17,611 nucleotides of DNA, from contig CALVRK010000011.1 in assembly GCA_944358565.1 (NCBI GenBank), positions 1 through 17,611 on the forward strand, read 5' to 3'. The translations under genes and the position numbers were made by a program. Source of the stretch: an uncultured Bacilli bacterium. GTDB taxonomy: Bacteria; Bacillota_I; Bacilli_A; RF39; UBA660. Positions within the stretch are counted from its first letter, which is position 1. Every line of letters begins with the position of its first letter. The notes beneath the pieces were generated by a model. That model was not told the origin of the DNA. It did not search any database and saw only the letters and a program-made list of their open reading frames with translations. Below are positions 6,450-12,817 of this stretch, in pieces.

Positions 6450-6776
6450 TCAATCACCTTTATCTATAACCTCAATATTTTTACTAATCAAAAAATCACT
6501 TATATCCATAACTTCTTCACTTCTAACAAGTGTTGAGTTTATTAAAATTTTATACTCTTCACCATTTTTCAAATAAATATATAAATATTTTTCAACCATA
6601 CCAACTCGACTTAAGCAAACGAAAGTCTTTTTATATATTTTTTCAATCTCTTCATATTTAAAAACATTAATTTTATGATCTTTTAATATAATAAAATAAT
6701 TATCAGTAACCATATAATCTTTAGCATTCCAAAAATAAACATTACCTATTTTATTCATTAAATTATTATTAATCAA
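6450..6776 (-). CDS. Small unrecognised protein, possibly PH-like beta domain, start uncertain
   Basis: About 108 residues if it starts at TTG 6776, 102 if at ATG 6758, and about 115 if at a non-standard ATA at 6797. The sequence alternates strand-like stretches (YMVTDNYFIILKD, KINVFKYEEIEKIYK, EKYLYIYLKNGEEYKILI) and ends in a helix (EEVMDISDFLISKNIEV). This order of several strands plus a final helix resembles bacterial PH-like domains, an impression only. Neither standard start has a good ribosome site, while a strong GGAGG lies at 6813-6809, 11 bases before the ATA. There is no membrane segment. It lies between the 51-residue membrane protein gene and the phosphatase gene, separated from the latter by one base. 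Function unknown. Confidence 0.7.
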   Translation of the reverse strand: MINNNLMNKIGNVYFWNAKDYMVTDNYFIILKDHKINVFKYEEIEKIYKKTFVCLSRVGMVEKYLYIYLKNGEEYKILINSTLVRSEEVMDISDFLISKNIEVIDKGD

Positions 6777-6823
6777 ATATTTTTTTATCTTCTTTATAGT
6801 TTTTCTAACCTCCAGTTGATTTG

Positions 6824-6979
6824 CTATATAAAATAACTAACACAAAAAAATAATAATATATAACGGTACTCCGTCCAAATAGAAATTATTAATAAAATAA
6901 TAATTAAAATAATTGGAAAAGAAAAATTAGTTTCTGCATCCTTTACACAATCATCTATTGTTTTTTTCTTATGTTTCAT
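6824..6979 (-). CDS. 51-residue membrane microprotein
   Basis: A short frame: ATG at 6979, stop TAG at 6826-6824. The product begins with a basic segment (MKHKKKTIDDCVKDAETNF), then a strongly hydrophobic segment (residues about 21-35, PIILIIILLIISIW), a short charged turn (TEYRY) and a second hydrophobic stretch to the end (ILLFFCVSYFI). This is the layout of a small one- or two-pass membrane protein with a positive cytoplasmic N-terminus. GTGGTGA lies 7 bases upstream of the ATG, and a promoter at 7011-7038 is correctly placed. The next gene follows within about 30-50 bases on the same strand, so it probably heads a three-gene unit with the 6450 and 5834 genes. No family recognised; the toxin-like appearance is not enough to call a toxin. 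Confidence 0.65.
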   Translation of the reverse strand: MKHKKKTIDDCVKDAETNFSFPIILIIILLIISIWTEYRYILLFFCVSYFI

Positions 6980-7010
6980 AATATTTCACCACTAACATAA
7001 CTCCATCAAC

Positions 7011-7038
7011 ATTATACTACATTAATTAAATTATACAA
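7011..7038 (-). promoter_or_regulatory. Candidate promoter of the microprotein-phosphatase unit
   Basis: On the minus strand TTGTAT (7038-7033), a 16-base spacer and TATAAT (7016-7011). Transcription would begin near 7004, giving a 25-base leader before the ATG at 6979. Confidence 0.5.
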
Positions 7039-7063
7039 AAAATTAAACTATTTCTTAGTATAT

Positions 7064-7084
7064 TAAAACAGTTGAAAAATCAAC
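7064..7084 (-). terminator. Weak terminator after tmRNA
   Basis: On the minus strand GTTGA (7084-7080), loop TTTT, TCAAC (7075-7071), then TGTTTTAAT. A longer alternative pairs TTGAAAA, just after the mature 3' end, with TTTTCAA. The stem is short; the position 15 bases past the tmRNA 3' end supports it. Confidence 0.45.
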
Positions 7085-7098
7085 GGTTATTTTCAAAT

Positions 7099-7450
7099 TG
7101 GTGGAGCCGAGGAGAATTGAACTCCTGTCCAGAAACACTTCCAAATAAACATCTACAAGTTTAGTTAGTTAAAAAATGTCCTAGTAAAGATTAGTAACTA
7201 ACAACTACTCTACCAGTAAGCCTATAAAATTCATCATTATCTCTAGGCTAAATAACGATATATCTCTCTAAAAGCGAACCCTTAAAATCCTTTGAGAGCT
7301 AAAGAATTAAAAGAGTGTACCTTGCCAACCTTAGGCAAATGCTGGTACGTAATTATTTCTGTTTCCAGTTATATTTAAGTTTGGACTTAACGTGTCCCTC
7401 CGACTTGCCATTTATCCTTCCATATTCCTGTCGAAACCAAAAACGGCCCC
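7099..7450 (-). ncRNA. ssrA: Transfer-messenger RNA (tmRNA)
   Basis: A 352-base RNA. The 5' end GGGGCCG pairs with CGGCTCC near the 3' end (7-bp acceptor stem with one G-U), followed by ACCA, with CCA encoded at 7101-7099. The conserved start GGTTTCGACAGG follows the 5' stem, and the T arm AGGAG-TTCAATT-CTCCT lies near the 3' end. Together with SmpB and alanyl-tRNA synthetase it rescues stalled ribosomes and adds a degradation tag. The tag frame is preceded by CTTAAATATAACT, the same context as in Bacillus subtilis tmRNA, and encodes GNRNNYVPAFA. Downstream segments between the tag and the T arm are long enough for the usual pseudoknots, though I did not fold them. It sits 49 bases after smpB and has its own extended -10 promoter. 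Confidence 0.97.
7331..7366 (-). other. ssrA: tmRNA tag reading frame (GNRNNYVPAFA)
   Basis: Eleven codons from GGA (7366-7364) to TAA (7333-7331) encode GNRNNYVPAFA, added after the alanine carried by the tmRNA itself. The resume position is placed by matching the preceding CTTAAATATAACT to Bacillus subtilis tmRNA. The tag ends Phe-Ala instead of the common Ala-Ala. Confidence 0.85.
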
Positions 7451-7456
7451 AATTTA

Positions 7457-7490
7457 TAAAGCTCTTATATTATAACATATAAAAGCTTTA
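7457..7490. repeat. 14-bp inverted repeat over the ssrA promoter
   Basis: TAAAGCTTTTATAT (7490-7477 on the minus strand) is the inverted partner of ATATAAGAGCTTTA (7470-7457), with a 6-base loop and one G-T pair. It covers the promoter spacer and most of the -10 box. There is no T run after either arm, so it is not a usual terminator; it could be an operator or an RNA processing hairpin at the end of smpB. Confidence 0.6.
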
Positions 7491-7496
7491 ATGCAA
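7469..7496 (-). promoter_or_regulatory. Promoter of ssrA
   Basis: On the minus strand TTGCAT (7496-7491), a 16-base spacer and TATAAT (7474-7469), with TGT directly before the -10 making an extended -10. Transcription would begin near 7462, leaving about 12 bases to be trimmed from the tmRNA 5' end. Confidence 0.7.
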
Positions 7497-7499
7497 AAT

Positions 7500-7934
7500 T
7501 TATTTTTTTAGCCTAGCTCTAATATTTCGCTCAATATCTCTTTTCTTAATATCTTCTCGCTTATCATAGTTTTTCTTACCTTTAGCTAAACCAATTAACA
7601 CTTTAGCTCGTCCATTTTTTAAATAAACTTTTAACGGTACTATTGTATAACCTTCTAATTTAATCTTATCTCTAAACTTAAGTATTTCCTTTTTATGTAA
7701 AAGTAACTTTCTTTCTCTAGTTTCATCATGATTAAATATATTACCATTCTCATAACTACTTATATGCATATTTATAATATACATCTCATTATTTTTAACT
7801 CTTACATAACTATCCCTAATGTTTGCTTTACCTAATCTTAAAGACTTAATTTCTGTTCCTGTTAAAACAATCCCAGCCTCTATAGTATCAAAAATTTGGT
7901 AATTATACTTCGCCTTCCTGTTTAATATCTCCAT
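7500..7934 (-). CDS. smpB: SsrA-binding protein SmpB
   Basis: A 144-residue RNA-binding protein that carries tmRNA to stalled ribosomes. The N-terminal segment MEILNRKAKYNYQIFDTIEAGIVLTGTEIKSLR and the RDSYVRVKNNEMYIINMHISSY region are typical of the family, and the basic C-terminal tail GKKNYDKREDIKKRDIERNI is the part that enters the mRNA channel. Length is close to the Bacillus protein (about 156). The frame starts at a GTG (7943), but that GTG lies in the ribosome site AAAAGGTGA; the ATG at 7934 is the true start. It overlaps the end of rnr by 32 bases, an unusually long overlap for these two, and is followed by ssrA, its RNA partner. Confidence 0.96.
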   Translation of the reverse strand: MEILNRKAKYNYQIFDTIEAGIVLTGTEIKSLRLGKANIRDSYVRVKNNEMYIINMHISSYENGNIFNHDETRERKLLLHKKEILKFRDKIKLEGYTIVPLKVYLKNGRAKVLIGLAKGKKNYDKREDIKKRDIERNIRARLKK

Positions 7935-10032
7935 TCTTATCACCTTTTTTATATGGTTTAAAATTAATTAACCCCTTATCTTTTATTACACTATCAACAA
8001 TAATTTCAATCTTTTCACCAAGCATATATCTCTTCTTACTTCTTTTACCAACTAAACTAAATGTAGATTCATCATAAAAATAATAATCGTCATCTAACTG
8101 ATCTATTTTAATCATGCCTTCTACTAAATTAGGAAGTTCTACATAAATACCATAATTAGTAACTGTACTAATAATACCCTTGTAAACCTCTCCAATATGA
8201 CTCTCCATATATTCAGCCATTTTCATATCATCGACATCTCGCTCACACTGTGTCGCCGCCATTTCTCTTTCAGATGAATGTTTAGCCACCTCCGGTAAAG
8301 TACTATTATAATAATCGACAACCCCGTTATCAATATTATGATTAAATAGATATGTCCTAAGTAATCGATGAACTGTCAAATCAGGGAACCTTCTAATTGG
8401 TGAAGTAAAATGTGTGTAAAACTTACTAGCCAAACCAAAGTGACCAATATTTACATTGTCATAAACTGCTTTTTGCATACTTCTAAGTAACATTGACGAT
8501 AATATATTATATTCTTTTTTATCCTTTAACTGACTCAAAATATTTTGAATAGTCTTAGGGGTAATATTTTTTAAATTCGCATTAACTTTATAACCAAGTA
8601 TATTTACAAAACTTAAAAAACTTCTAATCTTCTCCTCATCTGGCAAACCATGAACGCGGTAAATAAAAGGTAAATCCATATAAGCAATTGTTGTAGCTAC
8701 CGTTTCGTTAGCCATGATCATAAAATCTTCAATTAAATTTTCACCAGTATCTTGAATTCGTCTTTGAATATCTATAGCTTTTCCATTTTCATCAGTAATA
8801 ATTTTGGGCTCAGGTACATCAAAATCAATATATCCTTTTTCTAACTTATGTTTTCTAATAATTTTAGATAATTCTTCCATTAATCTTAAATCATCCGCAA
8901 ACTCCGCATAACCATCTGGAATAACATTTTCATTTAAAATCTTATTTACATTTTTATAGGTCATTTGTTTGCGAGATTTAATATAACTTTCAAAAATATC
9001 ACTATCCACGAGCCTTCCTTTGTCATCAATTTCCATGACACAAGAAAGCGTTAATCTAATAACATTAGGATTTAACGAACAAATACCATTAGAAAGACTA
9101 TGAGGAAGCATTGGTATAACTGTATTAGCAAGATAACTGCTTGTTCCTCTTAAATAAGCTTCATCACCTAAAGCCGTTCCTTCTTTAACATAATGACTCA
9201 CATCAGCAATATGAACACCTAATACATAATTACCATTATCTAACTTTTTAATACTAATCGCATCATCAATATCCTTAGTATCATCACCATCAATTGTAAA
9301 TATTACTTCACCAGTTAAATCACGTCTTCCTTTAAGCTCTGCTTCATTTACCTCATCTGGAATGCTTTTAAGCTCCTTTATAACCTCATCAGGAAAAACA
9401 TCATTAATTTGATATCTTGCTGCAATCGATAAAATGTCTACACCAGGGTCATCTTTATGACCTAAAATACGAATAATTTTACCTTGATAATAATTACTCT
9501 TCTCTATCTTATTTTCTATCTTTACAACAACCTTATGACCAGAAACAGCCCCCTTCGCATCTTCATCAGCAATTTCCACAATAATATTTAACTTATCATC
9601 ATCTAATTTTAATAAATTTTTACCATCTTTTTTATAAAATTCACCAACTAACATATTAGTTAAATTACGTTTATTAACTCTCTCAACAGCCGCTTCATGT
9701 CTCGATTCATCGATTACTTTAATAACAACCTCATCACCATTGATAGCTCCATTTACATTATTACTAGAAATATAATAATCTTTCTCTTCGCCATCAATAA
9801 TAACAAAACCAAAACCCTTTCTGTTAGCTGCAAAAGTTCCTATTTTCTGAAACTTATCCTCAAACTTCGCATATTTTCCTTTATTAGTATATCTGATCTT
9901 TAACTCTTTAATTAATTTACTTAAAACATCTGGTAACATAGGAATTTCTTCATCAGAAAGTTTTTCCAATATCTCATCATAAGTTAAAGCTTTATTATGA
10001 TTGTTAATTATATTTAATATTTTTTCTTCCAT
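7903..10032 (-). CDS. rnr: Ribonuclease R
   Basis: A 709-residue 3'-5' exoribonuclease of the RNase II/R family that degrades structured RNA, including messages released by trans-translation. Domains in order: N-terminal winged-helix segment (about 1-55), cold-shock domains (about 65-200), RNB catalytic domain (about 235-560) and a C-terminal S1 domain (about 625-705, from GEVYKGIISTVTNYGIYVE). The metal-binding motif TIDGDDTKDIDDA supplies D248, D254, D256 and D257, matching the conserved four Asp of the family. The usual Lys-rich tail after S1 is short (KPYKKGDKNGDIKQEGEV). The ATG at 10032 follows AAAGGGG by 8-9 bases. Gene order rnr-smpB-ssrA is as in Bacillus, but secG, often just upstream, is not in this window. 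Confidence 0.96.
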   Translation of the reverse strand: MEEKILNIINNHNKALTYDEILEKLSDEEIPMLPDVLSKLIKELKIRYTNKGKYAKFEDKFQKIGTFAANRKGFGFVIIDGEEKDYYISSNNVNGAINGDEVVIKVIDESRHEAAVERVNKRNLTNMLVGEFYKKDGKNLLKLDDDKLNIIVEIADEDAKGAVSGHKVVVKIENKIEKSNYYQGKIIRILGHKDDPGVDILSIAARYQINDVFPDEVIKELKSIPDEVNEAELKGRRDLTGEVIFTIDGDDTKDIDDAISIKKLDNGNYVLGVHIADVSHYVKEGTALGDEAYLRGTSSYLANTVIPMLPHSLSNGICSLNPNVIRLTLSCVMEIDDKGRLVDSDIFESYIKSRKQMTYKNVNKILNENVIPDGYAEFADDLRLMEELSKIIRKHKLEKGYIDFDVPEPKIITDENGKAIDIQRRIQDTGENLIEDFMIMANETVATTIAYMDLPFIYRVHGLPDEEKIRSFLSFVNILGYKVNANLKNITPKTIQNILSQLKDKKEYNILSSMLLRSMQKAVYDNVNIGHFGLASKFYTHFTSPIRRFPDLTVHRLLRTYLFNHNIDNGVVDYYNSTLPEVAKHSSEREMAATQCERDVDDMKMAEYMESHIGEVYKGIISTVTNYGIYVELPNLVEGMIKIDQLDDDYYFYDESTFSLVGKRSKKRYMLGEKIEIIVDSVIKDKGLINFKPYKKGDKNGDIKQEGEV

Positions 10033-10042
10033 GGTATCAACC

Positions 10043-10063
10043 CCTTTATATCCATTATAAAGG
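10043..10063. repeat. Inverted repeat in the rnr control region
   Basis: CCTTTATA (10043-10050) and TATAAAGG (10056-10063) form an 8-bp inverted repeat with a 5-base centre. On the minus strand it contains a TATAAT box (10059-10054) with a poor -35, and its second arm overlaps the ribosome site AAAGGGG of rnr. It may be an operator or part of the promoter. Confidence 0.5.
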
Positions 10064-10089
10064 AAAAAAATTAAAAAATATAGTTTTTC

Positions 10090-10641
10090 TTAATTTTTAA
10101 CCTTTTCTTTTACATAATAACCTATACTAAATAAACTAGCTCCAATAAATGCGACTATCATATCCATCATTGTATCAGTAACACCTGTCTCCGCCACTCT
10201 TTGAGCATCTCCACCAAATAAAATATTACAAACAAATTCAAAAACCTCCCAAAAGAATGCACACATCGCACTAAAAGCAACAATAAATAATATTCTAAAC
10301 CAAATTTTATCAATACCTTTCGGAAGAAATAACATACCAACATAAGCTGTTAAAATACCAGAAAAAGTATGTACAACCTTGTCAAAACCTTCCCATTTAT
10401 TATAAAATTCCGCCGTCACCCCCATATAATGAGCTAGAAAAATAAATATAAGCCAAACAAATATCACGCCATCATTTAATTTATTATTAAATAACTTATT
10501 AATTATATAAGGTAAAGTTGCTGTTAAAACAATACTAGAATCCTTTAAAATAATAACTATACCCTTATCCAATTCTCCAATAATTGTAAAAAAAGAACAA
10601 ACTAATGTAATAATAAGTAAAGCTATATTAATTTTCTTCAT
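10090..10641 (-). CDS. Polytopic membrane protein, YjdF/DUF2238-like
   Basis: A 183-residue membrane protein with about five hydrophobic segments (residues about 6-22, 32-48, 60-75, 92-107, 115-138 and 159-176). Motifs point to the DUF2238/YjdF family: HYMGVTAEFYNKWEGFDKVVH with the paired acidic and His residues, SGILTAYVGMLF, FFWEVFEF and the late TDTMMDMIVAFIGASL. The function of the family is unknown; conserved His, Glu and Asp in or near the membrane could bind a metal or act in catalysis. The ATG at 10641 has GGAGG 9 bases upstream and overlaps the end of rmuC by 14 bases, so the two genes are probably translated from one message. No terminator is obvious after it. Confidence 0.8.
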   Translation of the reverse strand: MKKINIALLIITLVCSFFTIIGELDKGIVIILKDSSIVLTATLPYIINKLFNNKLNDGVIFVWLIFIFLAHYMGVTAEFYNKWEGFDKVVHTFSGILTAYVGMLFLPKGIDKIWFRILFIVAFSAMCAFFWEVFEFVCNILFGGDAQRVAETGVTDTMMDMIVAFIGASLFSIGYYVKEKVKN

Positions 10642-11692
10642 GACTAATTTCCTCCACCTCTACTTGATTAATTGCATTAAATCTTTTAGTAATTTTATCA
10701 GTTGTTGTATGAATATCTTTTACATCTTTACTGACTGTCTCAATACTTCTATAAAGCTTATCCCATCTATCCTTATAACGTTTAAATTCAACATCTAATA
10801 ATCTAAGTTCTTGATGAATAACCTTTGTATACTTATCTCTCTCAATGTTTTTAATAATAATCTCGATAGTAGTTAATGTACTAATTAAAGTAGTCGGTCC
10901 ACATATCCATACTCTTTTATTATAAGCATAATCGATAATATCTTGATGATATGCATTAACTTCTGCAAAAATAGCTTCAGCTGGTAAAAATAATATTGCT
11001 TGATCAGTCGTCTCACCAGGAATAATATATTTAGAAGAAATCGCATCAATATGTTTCTTCATATCACTTTTAAATTTACGTTCAGCAAGCGTTGGATTTG
11101 GATTTTTCTTATCGACCATTGCTTGATAATCCTCAAGTGGAAATTTAGAATCAATGGCAATTAAACCTAAAGGTTCCGGTGCGAAAATAACACTATCAGC
11201 AATCGTTCCATTACTTAATGTATACTGCATCCTATATATATTATCTTTATTTTCTCCAAAAACATTCACTAAAATATGTTTTAAATTAACTTCACCAAAA
11301 ATTCCTCTTGTTTTTTTATCAGTTAAAATACTTTGTAAAGACACAATATCTGTTGATAAAGAATCAATCTTCTTTTGAGCCTCATCTATTTTAGATAATC
11401 TTTCCAAAACAGATGTAAAAGTTTTATTAGTTTTTTCAAAATTTTGATCTAATCTTTCATTTACTTTATCGTTAATTAAATTTAACCTATGATCAATTCT
11501 CTCATTCAAAGCGTTAAAATCATCAGTTAAATTTTTATTGATATCACTTTTAAAATCACCTAATTCTTTAACTATTTCTGTTTCTAATTTACCAAGTCTT
11601 TCTGTAATATTAGACTCATTTACATTTTTTGTTAAAGCAATAATACTAACAATTAATATAACAACTAATAATCCAATTATTATATATTCCAT
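10628..11692 (-). CDS. rmuC: RmuC family DNA recombination protein
   Basis: A 354-residue membrane-anchored protein. Residues 4-20 are a single N-terminal membrane segment, residues about 30-125 form a long coiled coil (repeating ERLGKLETEI and similar), and the RmuC domain covers about 125-330. That domain has a PD-(D/E)XK nuclease-like core; the visible motif is GLIAIDSKFPLEDYQ with D181 and K183, and the conserved phrases GIFGEVNLKHIL and AILFLPAEAIFAEV are present. In E. coli, RmuC limits recombination at short inverted repeats; its exact activity is not well defined. The C-terminus is again helical. AGAGGTG about 5 bases upstream supports the ATG at 11692. It overlaps the DUF2238-like gene downstream. 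Confidence 0.93.
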   Translation of the reverse strand: MEYIIIGLLVVILIVSIIALTKNVNESNITERLGKLETEIVKELGDFKSDINKNLTDDFNALNERIDHRLNLINDKVNERLDQNFEKTNKTFTSVLERLSKIDEAQKKIDSLSTDIVSLQSILTDKKTRGIFGEVNLKHILVNVFGENKDNIYRMQYTLSNGTIADSVIFAPEPLGLIAIDSKFPLEDYQAMVDKKNPNPTLAERKFKSDMKKHIDAISSKYIIPGETTDQAILFLPAEAIFAEVNAYHQDIIDYAYNKRVWICGPTTLISTLTTIEIIIKNIERDKYTKVIHQELRLLDVEFKRYKDRWDKLYRSIETVSKDVKDIHTTTDKITKRFNAINQVEVEEISHEEN

Positions 11693-11714
11693 AAGACACC
11701 TCTATTCTTAATAC

Positions 11715-11743
11715 ATTATATCTTAAATCAAACGAAAATTAAA
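11715..11743 (-). promoter_or_regulatory. Candidate promoter of rmuC
   Basis: On the minus strand TTTAAT (11743-11738), a 17-base spacer and TATAAT (11720-11715). The -10 is perfect, the -35 weak. The start would be near 11708, giving a 16-base leader. Confidence 0.4.
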
Positions 11744-11775
11744 TAATAAACCTCAATAATTTTTATAAATTACTT

Positions 11776-11803
11776 AAAAGAAAAAGATGTAGTTATTTAC
11801 ATC
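11776..11803 (-). terminator. Terminator of the Rpn-family gene
   Basis: On the minus strand GATGTA (11803-11798), a 6-base loop, TACATC (11791-11786), then TTTTTCTTTT. The stop codon lies at the first base pairs of the stem. Confidence 0.8.
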
Positions 11804-12713
11804 ATTCTCCTACATTTAACTTTTGAATATCTTCTTCAGTTAATCCAGTTACTTTTGAAATAGTTTTAATATCAACATTTTCATTGAGTAATTTTTTAAC
11901 TATTTCTATTGTATTTTCCTTAATTCCTTCAGCCTTTCCTAAAGCTTTTCCTTCTTTCTTCGCATCTTCGATTTCATTATACTTTACTAAAGCATCAAAC
12001 TTATCTTTCTGCCATTCATGTAATATAAATCCATCTTTACTCATACTTACCGCCGCCTCCATTAATTTTTTTACTTTATCTTTTGAAAGTATTTGATTTG
12101 AAAGCTCATATAACTCAGTAAATGTCCTAGAAGTTAATATTGTAAGCCATATGACATCTTTCTCTTTGTTACCTTTATTATAGTATAAATCTCTATATCG
12201 TTCAAGGCTTTTGACTACCATACATTCATCACTCGAATATATCTTATGAGTCTTTAATCCATATAAAACTATTATATCATCTAAAACTTTTTCAAAAGGA
12301 TAAGCATTTAAGTTTAGCTGGTATAATTTCTTACTTGTAATTGCTTTAAAATCTTCATTACTTTCTGGAAGCATACTCGATAATTTATCTTTATATTTAA
12401 TATTACGCTCTAAAACACTTTCAAATTTACTTCTGTTCATCTCGATATCGACATATATTTTGCCATCTAAAACAACATAAATATCAATGATTTTACCTTT
12501 TTCTTTCATGTTTTCTTTAGGTAGTTCACCATCCATAAGTCTAATATTACAGTCTTTATCAATATCTAATGGAATAACATCTTTTAAAAATTCTTTTAAG
12601 ATATCTAAGTTGGTGCGAAAGATTCTTTTAAAAGCTTTATCATAAGTTAAAGGAACTAAGGTTAATTTTTCGTCTAACTGTTCAAAGTATTCTTCTTCTA
12701 ATTTAAACGTCAT
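11802..12713 (-). CDS. Rpn/PD-(D/E)XK nuclease family protein (transposase-related, PDDEXK_2)
   Basis: A 303-residue protein of the recombination-promoting nuclease/putative transposase family. The N-terminal part has the typical LTYDKAFKRIFRTNLDILKEFL, and the nuclease core is seen as KGKIIDIYVVLDGKIYVDIEMNR: D77, then E91 two residues before N93, where many relatives have Gln. The C-terminal 60 residues contain a repeated Lys/Glu/Gly helix (AKKEGKALGKAEGIKENTIEIVKKLL), then a helix-turn-helix-like segment (KTISKVTGLTEEDIQKL), as in many family members. Members are often multicopy and linked to mobile DNA or phage defence, but here no inverted repeats or target duplication are visible and it is flanked by housekeeping genes. 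AGAAGGAGG lies 3-6 bases before the ATG at 12713. The gene has its own terminator. Confidence 0.88.
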   Translation of the reverse strand: MTFKLEEEYFEQLDEKLTLVPLTYDKAFKRIFRTNLDILKEFLKDVIPLDIDKDCNIRLMDGELPKENMKEKGKIIDIYVVLDGKIYVDIEMNRSKFESVLERNIKYKDKLSSMLPESNEDFKAITSKKLYQLNLNAYPFEKVLDDIIVLYGLKTHKIYSSDECMVVKSLERYRDLYYNKGNKEKDVIWLTILTSRTFTELYELSNQILSKDKVKKLMEAAVSMSKDGFILHEWQKDKFDALVKYNEIEDAKKEGKALGKAEGIKENTIEIVKKLLNENVDIKTISKVTGLTEEDIQKLNVGE

Positions 12714-12716
12714 AAT

Positions 12717-12744
12717 CCTCCTTCTAAGAAGGCTTTTTACCTTC
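12717..12744 (-). promoter_or_regulatory. Leader with mutually exclusive hairpins over a ribosome site
   Basis: On the minus strand three 5-base blocks follow each other: GAAGG (12744-12740), CCTTC (12732-12728) and GAAGG (12724-12720). The middle block can pair with either side. The last block is part of the ribosome site AGAAGGAGG of the Rpn-family gene, so one fold hides it and the other frees it. Confidence 0.4.
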
Positions 12745-12790
12745 TATAGATATATACGATTTTTTATCCCTTAATTCCTTTTTAAATACT

Positions 12791-12817
12791 AAAAAAATCA
12801 AAAAAATTAATTTTCTG
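12791..12817 (-). terminator. Weak terminator after whiA
   Basis: On the minus strand CAGAAAA (12817-12811) pairs with TTTTTTG (12805-12799) around TTAAT, then A and seven T. The stem is almost all A-T, so it may leak; position right at the whiA stop supports it. Confidence 0.4.

Noticed and set aside
6824..6979. Calling the 51-residue protein a type I toxin
   Set aside because: The hydrophobic layout is compatible, but no antisense RNA promoter or repeat arrangement was found, so there is no positive evidence.
11802..12713. Insertion sequence around the Rpn-family gene
   Set aside because: No terminal inverted repeats or target-site duplications are visible around the gene, and base composition matches the flanks.
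12720..12738. Plus-strand terminator (CCTTC-TAA-GAAGG then CTTTTT)
   Set aside because: No plus-strand transcript leads into it; the same bases are better explained as the leader of the Rpn-family gene on the other strand.
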